The notes beneath the pieces were generated by a model. That model worked only from the letters and a program-made list of their open reading frames with translations, did no database searches and was not told the DNA's origin. The translations under genes were made by a program, and so were the position numbers. Positions 16,611 through 28,776 of a DNA stretch of 64,000 nucleotides are shown here, piece by piece. Position 1 is the stretch's first letter. Every line of letters begins with the position of its first letter. The stretch is taken from assembly GCA_020854105.1 (NCBI GenBank), contig JADZGB010000043.1:372001-436000 (forward strand). The letters run 5' to 3'. The DNA is from Burkholderiales bacterium (GTDB lineage Bacteria; Pseudomonadota; Gammaproteobacteria; Burkholderiales; SHXO01).

Positions 16611-17657
16611 TCAGGGTCGGCGCATCAGACGGATGACCGACTGCCCGGCTCCGGCAGCGGCGCCCAGCTCGGGCTGTAGCGTGACGTGCTCGATTCCGAA
16701 GCGCTCGTTCAGAACCCGCCGCGCCTGCGCCAGCAACTGCGGCCACCCATCCAACCGGTCCACGCGGACGTGGGCGGAGAGGGCGATCTGTCCCGAGGAG
16801 ATGTTCCAGATGTGCAGGTCGTGCACGTCGCGCACCTCGGGAAGCCGGGCGAGCGCGCGGCCGACCTCGTCCAGTCGCAGGTAGCGCGGCACGCCCTCCA
16901 TCAGGACGTGCAGCGCCTCGCGCAGCAGATGCAACGTGGAACCGAGTATAAGCACGGCGATGACCAGCGAGAGGATCGGATCGATCGGTTTCCAGCCGGT
17001 GAAGTAGATCACCGCGCCGGCGAGCACCGCGGCGAAGGAGCCGAGCAGGTCGCCGAACACGTGCAGCAGCGCCGCGCGCTTGTTCAGACTAGCCTCGCCG
17101 CGCGTGAGCACGAATGCCACGGCGATGTTGAGCAGCAGACCGAGAAAGGCGACCACCATGACGCCGAGCCCCTGTACCTCCGCGGCCGGGTGCATCAGGC
17201 GCTTGATCGCCTCGACAGTGATCAGCACCACCACGGCGAGCAGCGCCAGTCCGTTCAGGAAGGCGGCGATGACCTCCGCGCGAGCCAGCCCGAAGGAGTG
17301 CCTGCCGCCCGCCGGACGCCGCGCGAGCCACGCGGCGAACCACGCGAGTCCCAGCGCTGCAGCGTCCGATGCCATGTGTCCTGCATCGCTGATCAACGCC
17401 AGCGAGCCGAACCACCAGCCGGCGACGAACTCGACGCCGGCGTACCCGAGCGTGAGCACCATGGCCCAGGCCAGCGCACGTGCGGCCAGGCTGCGTGCGT
17501 GGTCGTGCTGATGCGAGCTCGCGCGATGCGAATGACCACCGTGCGAGTCACTGCCGTGCGAATAGCCGGCTTGCGAGTGGTCGCCGTGCGAATGACCGGC
17601 GTGGGAAGGACCGGCGTCGCCGTGCCCATGGCCGTGATGCCGATGCCTGCCGCTCAT
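16611..17657 (-). CDS. CDF-family cation exporter with His-rich N-terminus
   Basis: This 348-residue cation diffusion facilitator exports divalent metal, most likely zinc, in exchange for protons. The first 53 residues are extremely His-rich (HRHHGHGHGD, then repeated HSHG units). Six TM helices follow; the metal sites appear as HMASD in TM2 and HVFGD in TM5 (HxxxD patterns). The C-terminal cytoplasmic domain contains VRDVHDLHIWNISSG, typical of the CzcD/ZitB branch. The ATG at 17657 lies 5 bases after nagZ, so the gene may be the last of the housekeeping block. Confidence 0.92.
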   Translation of the reverse strand: MSGRHRHHGHGHGDAGPSHAGHSHGDHSQAGYSHGSDSHGGHSHRASSHQHDHARSLAARALAWAMVLTLGYAGVEFVAGWWFGSLALISDAGHMASDAAALGLAWFAAWLARRPAGGRHSFGLARAEVIAAFLNGLALLAVVVLITVEAIKRLMHPAAEVQGLGVMVVAFLGLLLNIAVAFVLTRGEASLNKRAALLHVFGDLLGSFAAVLAGAVIYFTGWKPIDPILSLVIAVLILGSTLHLLREALHVLMEGVPRYLRLDEVGRALARLPEVRDVHDLHIWNISSGQIALSAHVRVDRLDGWPQLLAQARRVLNERFGIEHVTLQPELGAAAGAGQSVIRLMRRP

Positions 17658-17662
17658 GCCGG

Positions 17663-18706
17663 TCAGCCGCTCAGCGTGTCCGCCACGGCCCGCGCCGCCT
17701 GCCACGCGGCCCCTGCCGCGAGCGCCTGCAGCCCGACCGGCGGAGCGCTGGCGTACAGCGGCCGTACCCGCCGCTGCCACTCGGACGACGGCTGCCAGTG
17801 CAGACCGCCCAGGATCTGCTCGGCGGCCTCGGGCCGGTTGCACACCAGTGCCATGTCGCAGCCCGCCCGTAACGCCGCCTGCGCCCGTCCCAGGGCGTCG
17901 CCTGCCACGCTGGCGCCCTCCATGGACAGGTCGTCGCTGAAGATCGCCCCCTGGAACCCGAGGCGGCCGCGCAGGATCTCCTGCAGCCACACGCGGGAGA
18001 AGCCTGCCGGGCTGGCGTCGACCCGTGGGTAGATCACGTGCGCGGGCATGACCGCCGGCAGGCCCTGCGCGATGAGGGCGCGAAACGGCACGATGTCATC
18101 GGCCTCGATGCGCGCGAGCGGGCGCTCGTCCACCGGGATGGCGACGTGCGAATCCTCTGCGGCGTAGCCGTGCCCGGGGAAATGCTTGCCCACCGCGGCC
18201 ACGCCGGCACGGCGCAGGCCCCGCATCAGCGCCGAGGCGAGGTCCGCGACTGCCTCGGGAAGCCTGTGGAAGGCACGGTCGCCGATCACCGCGCTCGGTC
18301 CGTAGTGCAGATCGAGCACCGGCGTGAAGCTGAAGTCCACGCCGCTGGCGGCCAGTTCCATGCCGATCAGCGCCCCGATTTCCCCGGCCGCGGCGCAGGC
18401 CTGCGCGGGATCGACCTCCCAGCGCCGGCCCAGCTCGGCCATGGGCACGATGCGCGTGAAGCCGCTGCGGAAACGCTGCACCCGCCCACCTTCGTGATCG
18501 ACCGCGATCAGCAGGCGCGGCTCGCGCAGTGCGCGGATCTCCAGCGCCAGTTCGCGAATCTGCTCCGGCGAGGCGAAGTTGCGCGCGAAAAAGATCACGC
18601 CGCCGGCCATCGGATGTAGCAGGCGCAGGCGGTCCTCGTGCGTGAGACTCTGGCCCGCCACGTCCAGGAACACCGGCCCGAGCGGCATCGGCACCGGCCG
18701 GCTCAT
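17663..18706 (-). CDS. nagZ: Beta-N-acetylhexosaminidase NagZ
   Basis: NagZ removes GlcNAc from anhydro-muropeptides in the cytoplasm during peptidoglycan recycling. The 347-residue GH3 protein shows VDHEGGRVQRF (69-79), the KHFPGHG loop (174-180) with the following DSHVAIP catalytic Asp-His pair, and the nucleophile Asp in FSDDLSMEGA. The ATG overlaps the acpS stop (ATGA). Confidence 0.96.
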   Translation of the reverse strand: MSRPVPMPLGPVFLDVAGQSLTHEDRLRLLHPMAGGVIFFARNFASPEQIRELALEIRALREPRLLIAVDHEGGRVQRFRSGFTRIVPMAELGRRWEVDPAQACAAAGEIGALIGMELAASGVDFSFTPVLDLHYGPSAVIGDRAFHRLPEAVADLASALMRGLRRAGVAAVGKHFPGHGYAAEDSHVAIPVDERPLARIEADDIVPFRALIAQGLPAVMPAHVIYPRVDASPAGFSRVWLQEILRGRLGFQGAIFSDDLSMEGASVAGDALGRAQAALRAGCDMALVCNRPEAAEQILGGLHWQPSSEWQRRVRPLYASAPPVGLQALAAGAAWQAARAVADTLSG

Positions 18707-19083
18707 TCCTGCTCCAGGACGACGAAGGCGCAGGCGATGCTGCGCTCGTGCGTGATGCTCAGATGGCTGCGGCCGATGCCGCGCGCCTGCATCAGGGCGG
18801 CCAGCGCCGGCGCGAGCGAGAACACCGGGCGGCCCGATGCATCGTGCGTCACCGCGATGTTGTGCAGGGAGGCCGGCGCACGCACGCCGGTGCCCAGCGC
18901 CTTGGCGAATGCCTCCTTGGCGGCAAAGCGCGACGCGAGATGGATCGGCTTGATCACGCTGTGTTCGTAGGCCGGCCACTCCACCTCGGCCAGCACGCGG
19001 CGCGCGAATCGATCACCGTGGCGCGCGAGCAGCGCCTCCACCCGCGGCACTTCCACCAGATCGGTGCCCACGCCCAGGATCAT
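18703..19083 (-). CDS. acpS: Holo-[acyl-carrier-protein] synthase
   Basis: AcpS transfers 4'-phosphopantetheine from CoA to the acyl carrier protein. The 126-residue protein has the Mg2+ site residues Asp8 (GVGTDLVEV) and Glu57 ([13 protein letters not shown]), and the conserved [13 protein letters not shown] near the end. It overlaps pdxJ upstream and nagZ downstream by ATGA, the classic pdxJ-acpS arrangement. Confidence 0.96.
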   Translation of the reverse strand: MILGVGTDLVEVPRVEALLARHGDRFARRVLAEVEWPAYEHSVIKPIHLASRFAAKEAFAKALGTGVRAPASLHNIAVTHDASGRPVFSLAPALAALMQARGIGRSHLSITHERSIACAFVVLEQE

Positions 19084-19808
19084 GGGCGCCGCGCCTCGCG
19101 CATCAGGGCCTTCATCTCGCGCACCGCGGTCTCCAGGCCGACGAACAGCGCATGGCTGACGATGGCATGTCCGATGTTCAGCTCCACGATCTGCGGGATG
19201 GCAGCGATCGGCTGCACGTTGTGATAGTGCAGCCCATGCCCGGCATTGACGTGCAGACCGAGCTCGGCGGCATGACGCGCCGCCACGCGCACGTGCTCCA
19301 GTTCGCGCGCCCTGGCCGCACCGTCCTCGGCGTCGGCGTAGGCCCCGGTGTGGATCTCGATGACCGGAGCGCCCGTGCGCTTCGCGGCCTCGATCTGCGC
19401 CTCGTCCGGTGCGATGAACAGCGATACGCGCACGCCGGCCTCGGCCAGCCGCGCACTGGCCGCACGCACCGCCTCGAACTGGCCGATCACGTCCAGTCCA
19501 CCCTCGGTGGTGCGCTCGGTCCGCCGCTCCGGCACCAGGCACACGTCATGCGGTCGCAGCCGCAAGGCGATGCCGATCATCTCGTCGGTGATCGCGCTCT
19601 CCAGGTTCATGCGCCCGGTCAGCGCCCGGCGCAGCAGTTCCACGTCGAGGTCCTGGATGTGACGGCGATCCTCGCGCAGGTGCAGGGTGATGACGTCGGC
19701 GCCGGCGGTCTCCGCCACCAGTGCGGCCTGCACCGGGCTGGGATAGCGCGTGCCGCGCGCCTGGCGCAGGGTCGCGACGTGGTCGATGTTGACGCCCAGA
19801 AGGATCAT
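19080..19808 (-). CDS. pdxJ: Pyridoxine 5'-phosphate synthase
   Basis: PdxJ condenses 3-amino-1-hydroxyacetone phosphate with deoxyxylulose 5-phosphate to form pyridoxine 5'-phosphate. The 242-residue TIM barrel shows [16 protein letters not shown] at the start, [25 protein letters not shown]-like EIHTGAYAD and [15 protein letters not shown] at 19823 is in frame, overlaps the recO stop (GTGA) and has GGGAG at a fair distance upstream; it would add five residues and may be the real start. Confidence 0.95.
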   Translation of the reverse strand: MILLGVNIDHVATLRQARGTRYPSPVQAALVAETAGADVITLHLREDRRHIQDLDVELLRRALTGRMNLESAITDEMIGIALRLRPHDVCLVPERRTERTTEGGLDVIGQFEAVRAASARLAEAGVRVSLFIAPDEAQIEAAKRTGAPVIEIHTGAYADAEDGAARARELEHVRVAARHAAELGLHVNAGHGLHYHNVQPIAAIPQIVELNIGHAIVSHALFVGLETAVREMKALMREARRP

Positions 19809-19819
19809 GTCGTCGTGCT

Positions 19820-20612
19820 TCACGGTTGCTGCATCTCCCGTAGCAGCTGGCGCGTGTACAGCTCCCTGCCGCCGAGATAGTGGTTGAGAATGTAACGCAT
19901 CAGGCCGCGTGCCTGCGGCATCACCGCGGGATCGCTGTAGTCGTCGTGCGCGATCGCGAGCAGGGCCGAACCGCGCAGAGCCGGCAGCACCGGATCCCCG
20001 CCCAGCTGCTCGGCCGGCACGGCACCGCGTTCGACCACGTACACGTATTCGCGCTCGGCCGCGATGGGCGCGCCCCGCGCATCGCTCGCCAGCGACAGTC
20101 CGTAGCCGAGCTCGGACAGCAGCAGGCGCTCGAACCGGCGCAGCACCAGGGCCGCATGCGCGCCCTCGCGCAATGCCTCCAGCGCCTGCTCGTAGCCGTC
20201 GAACAGCGTCTCGTGCGCATCGTCGCGCGGCAGCAGCTTGAGCAGCAGTTCGTTCAGGTAGAAGCCGCACACGAGCGGCAGGCCGGCCATCTGCGCCAGC
20301 CCGCCCTGCCACTCGACCCGGTGCAGAACCTTGAGCTCGGACTTGCCGGACCAGGTGAGAAGCAGGGGCTGGAAGGCCATCAGCGCGCCGCGCATCGCCG
20401 AGGTGGGACGGCGCGCGCCCTTTGCCACCAGTCCCACGCGACCGGCGTTGCGCGTGAACAGTTCCGCGACCAGACTCGTTTCCTTGAACGCGTAGGTGTG
20501 CAGGACGTATCCGGGCTCGGCCTCGCGCAGGTTGCCGCGCGGACGTGGCGAGGGTGCGGGTGCATTCACGTCGGGTTCGGGGAAGTGGCGTGCGCGGGCG
20601 CGAACGCCCGCT

Positions 20613-20620
<8 letters not shown>
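19820..20620 (-). CDS. recO: DNA repair protein RecO
   Basis: RecO helps load RecA on SSB-coated DNA in the RecFOR pathway. The 266-residue protein has an N-terminal OB fold ([20 protein letters not shown], with [10 protein letters not shown]) and a helical C-terminal domain. About 35 residues precede the OB fold, a Pro/Arg-rich extension that may be partly an annotation overhang; no better start was found. It overlaps the era stop by 8 bases. Confidence 0.93.
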
Positions 20621-21505
<885 letters not shown>

Positions 21506-21509
<4 letters not shown>

Positions 21510-22180
21510 CCCTGCTGCACCGCCTGTTCGTAGGCACTGCGCGCCGCCTCCTGCTCCGCCGCGCGCCGGCTCGCACCCTCGCCCTGTGTGCGGATGCCAA
21601 GATCCGCGATCGTGCACTCGACCCTGAAGTGCTGCTCGTGCGCCTCGCCCGCCACGCTCACCACGCTGTAGGCCGGAAGCGGCAGACGCCGTCCCTGAAG
21701 ATACTCCTGCAACAGCGTCTTCGGATCCTTCCCCGGCGCCCTCGGGTCGAGGGCATCCAGCAGCGGTGCGTAGATGCGGCCGATGAGTGCAGCGGCGGCG
21801 TCGAAACCGCCGTCGAGGAACACGGCACCGAACACGGCCTCCAGGCCATCGGCCAGGATGGACGGGCGGCGGAAGCCGCCACTCTTGAGTTCGCCCTCCC
21901 CCATGCGCAGAAAATCGCCCAGGACCAGATCGCCCGCCAGTCGCGACAGGGTGTCCTGGTTCACCAGGGAAGCACGCAGGCGCGACAGATGGCCTTCGGC
22001 CAGCCGGGGAAAGCGCTGGAACAGTAGCGAGGCGACGACGCAGTTGAGGACGCTATCGCCCAGGAACTCGAGACGCTCGTTGTGCGGGCTGCCGAAGCTG
22101 CGGTGGGTCAGCGCCTGCCGCAGCAGTTCCGGGGCACGGAAGGAATGGCCGAGACGATCGATCAGTGCGCGCTGAGTCAT
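21506..22180 (-). CDS. rnc: Ribonuclease III
   Basis: RNase III cuts double-stranded RNA and processes rRNA precursors. The 224-residue protein contains the signature [12 protein letters not shown] (Glu38 and Asp42), the second acidic pair [12 protein letters not shown] (Asp111, Glu114) and a C-terminal dsRNA-binding domain ending with [17 protein letters not shown]. It is coupled to era. Confidence 0.96.
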
Positions 22181-22270
22181 GCGCGCGCTACAGGGCGGCA
22201 GCCGGGGCCCACGCTCGCGGTGAGGGTCGCGGCGCGCCAGTGCGCGCCGGGCGAGGCGCGCCCCCGGGCA

Positions 22271-22621
22271 TCAGTTGGTGTTCTCCGCCACGAAGTCGAT
22301 CTGGGCGCTGACGTTGGCGAACAGCGGTACCAGGACCGAGTACTCGGCGCGGATCTCGAAGCCTTCGCCCGTCTTGGTCACTTCCAGATCGTTGCCCCGC
22401 AGCGATCGGATGTCGTCGATCTGCGCACGCTTGTTGAAGGCCGAAATCACGTCTCTGACCGAACCGCCCCGGCTCTCCATGGCGATGTCGTTCACCACGC
22501 GCTTGATGGTGAAGTACTCGATGTAGCTCGGGGCGAGCCTGAAGCCCATGATGGCCACGAATACGAGCACCGCCGAGACGATCAGAAAACCGGTGATGGT
22601 CAGACCCTGCTGCTTGCGCAT
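22271..22621 (-). CDS. DUF4845 family membrane protein
   Basis: The 116-residue protein has one N-terminal TM segment (GLTITGFLIVSAVLVFVAIMG, about residues 6-26) and an extracytoplasmic domain with SYIEYFTIKRVVNDI. DUF4845 proteins regularly lie between lepB and rnc in beta- and gammaproteobacteria; their role is unknown. The ATG at 22621 follows GGAGGG and is better than the upstream frame start. Confidence 0.9.
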   Translation of the reverse strand: MRKQQGLTITGFLIVSAVLVFVAIMGFRLAPSYIEYFTIKRVVNDIAMESRGGSVRDVISAFNKRAQIDDIRSLRGNDLEVTKTGEGFEIRAEYSVLVPLFANVSAQIDFVAENTN

Positions 22622-22637
22622 GGTGATTCCCTCCGCA

Positions 22638-23555
22638 TCAATGAATCCTCGACCCAACGCGGCTGAAATCGCTGAAGTTCCACCAGATCATGAAGGCCTT
22701 CCCCACGATGTTGCGATCCGGCACGAATCCCCAGTAGCGGCTGTCGCTGCTGCTGTCGCGGTTGTCGCCCATCATGAAGTAGTGATCCTGCGGCACCCTG
22801 CACTGGAACCCGTCCTCGCGGTACTCGCAATTGTCGCGATGAGGGAACTGGTGCACGCTCGACAACTGCACCGTCGGCGCCTTCGAGTTGGTCAGGACCG
22901 AGTGATCGGCCTCCCCGAGCCGTTCGCTGAAGCGGTCGGCCTGAATGTAGTTCAGGCCGCCTTCCAGGTACTCGAACGTACCCGTCGACTGCAGTGGAAC
23001 CGGCTGGCCGTTGATGGACAGCCGCTTGTCCCGGTAGGCGACGACGTCGCCCGGGATTCCAACCACGCGCTTGATGTAGTCGAGCGAGGGATCGTCCGGG
23101 TAGCGGAACACCATGACCTCGCCGCGCTTCGGTTGGTTGATTTTCAGCACCTTCGCGTTGATGACCGGCAGCCGAATCCCGTAGGTGTACTTGTTCACCA
23201 GGATGAAGTCCCCGACCAGAAGAGTGGGAATCATCGAGCCCGACGGTATCTTGAAGGGCTCCACCAGGAACGACCGCAGCACGAATACCAGCAGGATCAC
23301 GGGGAAGAAGCTCTTGGAGTACTCCACCCACCAGGGCTCGCGTCCCACGGTCTGGTGGACCTCCGCCATGACCGCATCCTGCCTGGCTTGGTAATCGGCT
23401 TGCGTCTCTCCAGGCTTTAGGGCGAGCTTGCGCCCGGCCTGGCGCAGCGCCTCCTCGACCCGGGCCCGCCGGCGCGGCGCCAGAAGGAAGCGGTCCAGCA
23501 GCCATACCCCGCCGGTCACCACCAGCAGGATCAGCATCCCCAGGGCAAAATTCAT
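22638..23555 (-). CDS. lepB: Signal peptidase I
   Basis: LepB cleaves signal peptides of exported proteins. The 305-residue protein has an N-terminal TM segment, a cytoplasmic loop, a second TM helix, and the periplasmic catalytic domain with Ser107 (IPSGSMIPTL) and Lys162 (YIKRVVGIPGD), then the GDNRDSSSDSRYWG box. It lies 25 bases downstream of lepA. Confidence 0.96.
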   Translation of the reverse strand: MNFALGMLILLVVTGGVWLLDRFLLAPRRRARVEEALRQAGRKLALKPGETQADYQARQDAVMAEVHQTVGREPWWVEYSKSFFPVILLVFVLRSFLVEPFKIPSGSMIPTLLVGDFILVNKYTYGIRLPVINAKVLKINQPKRGEVMVFRYPDDPSLDYIKRVVGIPGDVVAYRDKRLSINGQPVPLQSTGTFEYLEGGLNYIQADRFSERLGEADHSVLTNSKAPTVQLSSVHQFPHRDNCEYREDGFQCRVPQDHYFMMGDNRDSSSDSRYWGFVPDRNIVGKAFMIWWNFSDFSRVGSRIH

Positions 23556-23580
23556 AGGTTCGCTCGATTGGTACGTTCTT

Positions 23581-25374
<1,794 letters not shown>

Positions 25375-25780
25375 GGATTTCGCTGGGAGGTCAGGCTCCC
25401 GCGGATCGCAGGACAGGAGCGAGGGGCGCCGCTGGTGGGCGCGAGGGGCGGAACTGGGTGTGGCGCAAGGGATGCTGCCGCGCGAGCAGACGAAAGCAAA
25501 GCGCGGATTCTAGCGAATTTTTCCCTGGAACGGCACCGCTACCCCCAGCAGCCCGAGCCGGCGCCGACGCGGGTGCGCGACCCCGGCAAATGATTTCGGG
25601 AAACTGGACCCGGGAAACTGACTCCGGGAAACTGGACCCGGGAAACTGACTCCGGGAAACTGACTCCGGGAAACTGGCTCCAGAAAACTGATCTCAGGAA
25701 ACTGACCCGGCAAACTGGATGCCGAAACACCGGATCCCGGCAAACCGGCCCCCGGCTCTGGCCGGGACCGGACACCGGGA
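25375..25780. other. Intergenic region between mucD and lepA
   Basis: No gene is evident in these 406 bases. They contain an array of 14-bp repeats (25597-25708) and, beyond it, related CCGG-rich sequence up to about 25770. Any lepA promoter or leader on the minus strand would lie in 25375-25590. Open frames here translate the repeat into low-complexity Ser/Phe/Pro peptide and are not considered real. Confidence 0.6.
25597..25708 (-). repeat. 14-bp tandem repeat between mucD and lepA
   Basis: Eight 14-bp units of the form CGGGAAACTG followed by GACC, ACTC or GCTC run from 25597 to 25708. The first six are nearly identical and the last two are diverged (CAGAAAACTG, CAGGAAACTG). A ninth fragment GGCAAACTGG follows. 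The unit length is not a multiple of three, which fits non-coding DNA. Confidence 0.9.
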
Positions 25781-27163
25781 TCACTCGCCGTTCAGTTCGA
25801 GCGGGACGTAGAGCGATCCCTGCCCTCGCCTGACCAGCAGGGCAACGGTGCGGCCCTTCTCGCCGCCGGTCAGCAGCCTGGTCAATTGCTCGACCGACTT
25901 CACTTCGACGTTGTTCACCGCCAGGATCACGTCGCCGCGCCGGATGCCGGCCCGCGCGGCGCGGCCTTCCGCGTTCTCCACCAGCACACCGCTGGCCACA
26001 TTGAGTTCCTGCCTCCGCTCCGCGGGCAGTTCGGCCAGGCCGAGCCCGAGCTTCGCGATCTGCTCGCCCTGCGGCTTCGATGTGCCCTGTGCGCGCCGAT
26101 TGCCGCGCTCGTCCGGCGTCTCGCCGACTTCGATGGTCAGCGCGTGCGGGGCGCCCTTGCGCCACACCTGGACCGGCACCCGGGTCCCCGGTCGGACACC
26201 GGCGACGATGCGCGGCAGTTCATTCGAGCTGACCACTTCCTTGTCGTTGAACGTCAGGATCACGTCGCTGGCCTGGATGCCGGCCTTGTCTGCGGGCCCG
26301 CCCTTCTCCACCGAATTGACCAGCGCGCCGACTGCACGCGGCAGGCCGAAGGAATCGGCCAGCTCCCTGGTGACCTCCTGGATGACCACGCCGATGCGGC
26401 CGCGGCTCACCCGCCCGCCGGTCTGCAGCTGCGTCGCCACGTCCACCGCGACGTCGATCGGTATGGCGAACGACACCCCCATGAACCCGCCCGTGCGGCT
26501 GAAGATCATGCTGTTGATGCCCACCACCTCGCCCTTCAGGTTGAACAGCGGACCGCCGGAGTTGCCGGGATTGATCGCCACATCGGTCTGGATGAAGGGA
26601 ACGAAATTCTCCTGGGGCAGCGAGCGGCCCTTGGCGCTCACGATGCCGGCGGTCACGGTATTGTCGAAGCCGAACGGCGAACCGATCGCCACCACCCATT
26701 CGCCCACGCGCAGGGAACCCGGGGCGCCGATCTTCACCACCGGCAGCGCGTTCGCCTCGATCTTGAGCACGGCGACGTCCGTGCGCTTGTCCGTGCCGAT
26801 CACCCTGGCGCGATACTCGCGCTTGTCGGTCAGCCGCACGGTGATCTCCTCGGCTGCATCCACCACGTGGGTGTTGGTGAGGATGTAGCCGTCGGCGCTG
26901 ATGATGAATCCCGATCCGAGCGAGCGTGCCTCGTAGTCGCGCTGCAGCGGCGGCCCGAACCGGCGAAAGAAATCGAAGAAGGGATCCTCCTCCGCCCCGG
27001 GCGGCAGCGCCTGCGGCGACTCGGCACTGGAGGTGGTGCTGATGTTCACGACCGCCGGACCCTGCTGGTCGACCAGGTCGGCGAAGTCAGGCAGGCCGCG
27101 CGATTGCGCCAGCAGGCCGAGCGGTGCCCACAGCACCGTCAGGAGCAGAAATCTTCTGAGCAT
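25781..27163 (-). CDS. mucD: Periplasmic serine protease DegQ/MucD type
   Basis: This 460-residue HtrA-family protease degrades misfolded periplasmic proteins and tempers the sigma-E response. It has a signal peptide (residues 1-20), the catalytic triad His99 (TNTHVVD), Asp129 (KRTDVAVL) and Ser202 (NPGNSGGPL), and two PDZ domains (about 270-360 and 375-455). It lies downstream of rseB in the sigma-E operon, as in Pseudomonas mucD. Confidence 0.95.
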   Translation of the reverse strand: MLRRFLLLTVLWAPLGLLAQSRGLPDFADLVDQQGPAVVNISTTSSAESPQALPPGAEEDPFFDFFRRFGPPLQRDYEARSLGSGFIISADGYILTNTHVVDAAEEITVRLTDKREYRARVIGTDKRTDVAVLKIEANALPVVKIGAPGSLRVGEWVVAIGSPFGFDNTVTAGIVSAKGRSLPQENFVPFIQTDVAINPGNSGGPLFNLKGEVVGINSMIFSRTGGFMGVSFAIPIDVAVDVATQLQTGGRVSRGRIGVVIQEVTRELADSFGLPRAVGALVNSVEKGGPADKAGIQASDVILTFNDKEVVSSNELPRIVAGVRPGTRVPVQVWRKGAPHALTIEVGETPDERGNRRAQGTSKPQGEQIAKLGLGLAELPAERRQELNVASGVLVENAEGRAARAGIRRGDVILAVNNVEVKSVEQLTRLLTGGEKGRTVALLVRRGQGSLYVPLELNGE

Positions 27164-27279
27164 GTTCGAACGATCCTCGAGTCAAGACGGCGCGCAGCGA
27201 GCGCCGGGAACCGGTGCAGCCCCGCGGGCAAACGGCGGCTGGTGGGAGTGAATGCGTGCGCGCGCCTGCTCCGGGCGCC

Positions 27280-28251
27280 TCAGCGCGCCTTCGGAGAGAC
27301 CGAATTGGCGATCTGCATCACCGTCACCGGCGGCGTTTCCCCAAGGACGGTGATGAGCTTATCCGAAAGCGGCCGCGTGTAGATGCTCACCGCACCCTGG
27401 TGCGACAGACCCGGGACGATCTTCGCCGAGGGCATGGGCTCGATGAACACGGACACCGCCGCCAGACCGTCGGAGAACACCAGGTGCGACACCAGGCCAC
27501 CACCCGCCTGCTTCTGGCGGTGCATCTCCATGATCTTCTTGAAGCCGGCGGGCTGGTTCTGCACGGCCCAGCCGGTGTCGGTCGGCGTCTGGGCAATTTC
27601 GCGCTGGGGCGCGGCCGGGATGGCGAAACGCGGCGCTACTGCGTCCTTGGTCAGCGGCACGTCGATGGACACCTCGGTGAAATGGAACTGCTCCATCACT
27701 TCGCCGCGGCCGTCGAGCATGCGCGCCTTGAGCAGCAGGCCGGTCTTCATCTCGGCCCACAGCTTGTGTCCGTAGCGGAACCGGTCGCGCGGCTCGAGCA
27801 CGAGCGCCTGGGCGTCGTAGCCGGCAATGCGATCCTGACCGGCCTTGCGCAACTGGTAGTACTCGGTGAGGACCGAGAGCTGGGCCGGAAGCAGCGCGGG
27901 AAACACCTTGCGCGCCGTGCGGCGCTCGCGCTTGACCACTCCCGTATCGGCGTAGAAGGTGATGATCTCGGAGCTGTTCCGGATGATCTCGCGCCGGGGA
28001 CCGTCCAGGGTCTCCAGCTTCTCGAATTCACCGCTCGGATCCACGAAGTGCGTGATGCGCGAGGACTCGGCGTGATTGCCGTGCTGGTAGACGAAGGTGC
28101 CGCGGTAGTTCAGTTCGCGCGCGGCCTGCGCGATGCGCTGAAGCAGCGCAAGGGCTTCCGCGTCACCCAGTGCATCCGCGCGCGCGGTGCACACCAGGAG
28201 CACCTGCGACAGCAGCAGCAGCGGCAGTACAGTCTTGCCAAACGCTTTCAT
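27280..28251 (-). CDS. rseB: Sigma-E factor regulatory protein RseB/MucB
   Basis: RseB binds the periplasmic part of RseA and protects it from cleavage until envelope stress occurs. The 323-residue protein has a signal peptide (about 1-25), the lipoprotein-like N-terminal domain (NYRGTFVYQHGNH) and the C-terminal domain ending VTVMQIANSVSPKAR. Its ATG overlaps the rseA stop (ATGA). Confidence 0.94.
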   Translation of the reverse strand: MKAFGKTVLPLLLLSQVLLVCTARADALGDAEALALLQRIAQAARELNYRGTFVYQHGNHAESSRITHFVDPSGEFEKLETLDGPRREIIRNSSEIITFYADTGVVKRERRTARKVFPALLPAQLSVLTEYYQLRKAGQDRIAGYDAQALVLEPRDRFRYGHKLWAEMKTGLLLKARMLDGRGEVMEQFHFTEVSIDVPLTKDAVAPRFAIPAAPQREIAQTPTDTGWAVQNQPAGFKKIMEMHRQKQAGGGLVSHLVFSDGLAAVSVFIEPMPSAKIVPGLSHQGAVSIYTRPLSDKLITVLGETPPVTVMQIANSVSPKAR

Positions 28252-28775
28252 CGGTCCTGCACCGGCTCCTCACTGGCCACCGTGCGCACGTAGGAGACTA
28301 CGCCCTGCATCATCGTGCTGGGAGAGAACTCCTGGTGCGCGACCAGGTATTCGGGGATGCCGGCGTGCCGGGTACCCGCGGGAATGGCTTGCCCGGTCGC
28401 CGCCTGCTGCAATTCCGGGGTGCTGCGCACGCCCGCCTGGAAGACGTTCGGGCCATTGCCCACGGGCGAGGACAGCGCCAGCCAGGCGACCACGGCAATG
28501 CCCGCGACACTGGCGGCAATGGGCAGGGCATGGCGCAGGAGGGGCTGGGGAACGAGGCGGCGGGGGGCGAGGACCGTGGGTTCCTGCGCCAGGCGTTCAT
28601 GGACGCCGCGGGAGAAACCGGGACCGAGATCCAGTTCGTCGCGCATGGCGTCGCGGATCAGGTGGTAGGTCTGCCACCCCTGCGCGAGTCGGGGTTCGTT
28701 CTCCAGACGCTGGATTTCACGTCTGGTTTCGGACGCATCCAGTTCGCCGTCCATCAGCGCAGAGAGTTTGTCCAT
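28248..28775 (-). CDS. rseA: Anti-sigma-E factor RseA
   Basis: RseA is a single-pass membrane anti-sigma factor that holds RpoE inactive. The 175-residue protein has the N-terminal RpoE-binding domain (MDKLSALMDGELD), a TM segment near residues 84-103 (LPIAASVAGIAVVAWLALS), and a short periplasmic domain. The start at 28775 lies one base after the rpoE stop, so the two are coupled. Confidence 0.92.
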   Translation of the reverse strand: MDKLSALMDGELDASETRREIQRLENEPRLAQGWQTYHLIRDAMRDELDLGPGFSRGVHERLAQEPTVLAPRRLVPQPLLRHALPIAASVAGIAVVAWLALSSPVGNGPNVFQAGVRSTPELQQAATGQAIPAGTRHAGIPEYLVAHQEFSPSTMMQGVVSYVRTVASEEPVQDR

Positions 28776-28776
28776 C

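Noticed and set aside
25539-26165. Open frame through the 14-bp repeats on the minus strand
   Set aside because: The peptide is repeat-derived (SQFPGVSFPG) and the rest lies out of frame inside mucD.
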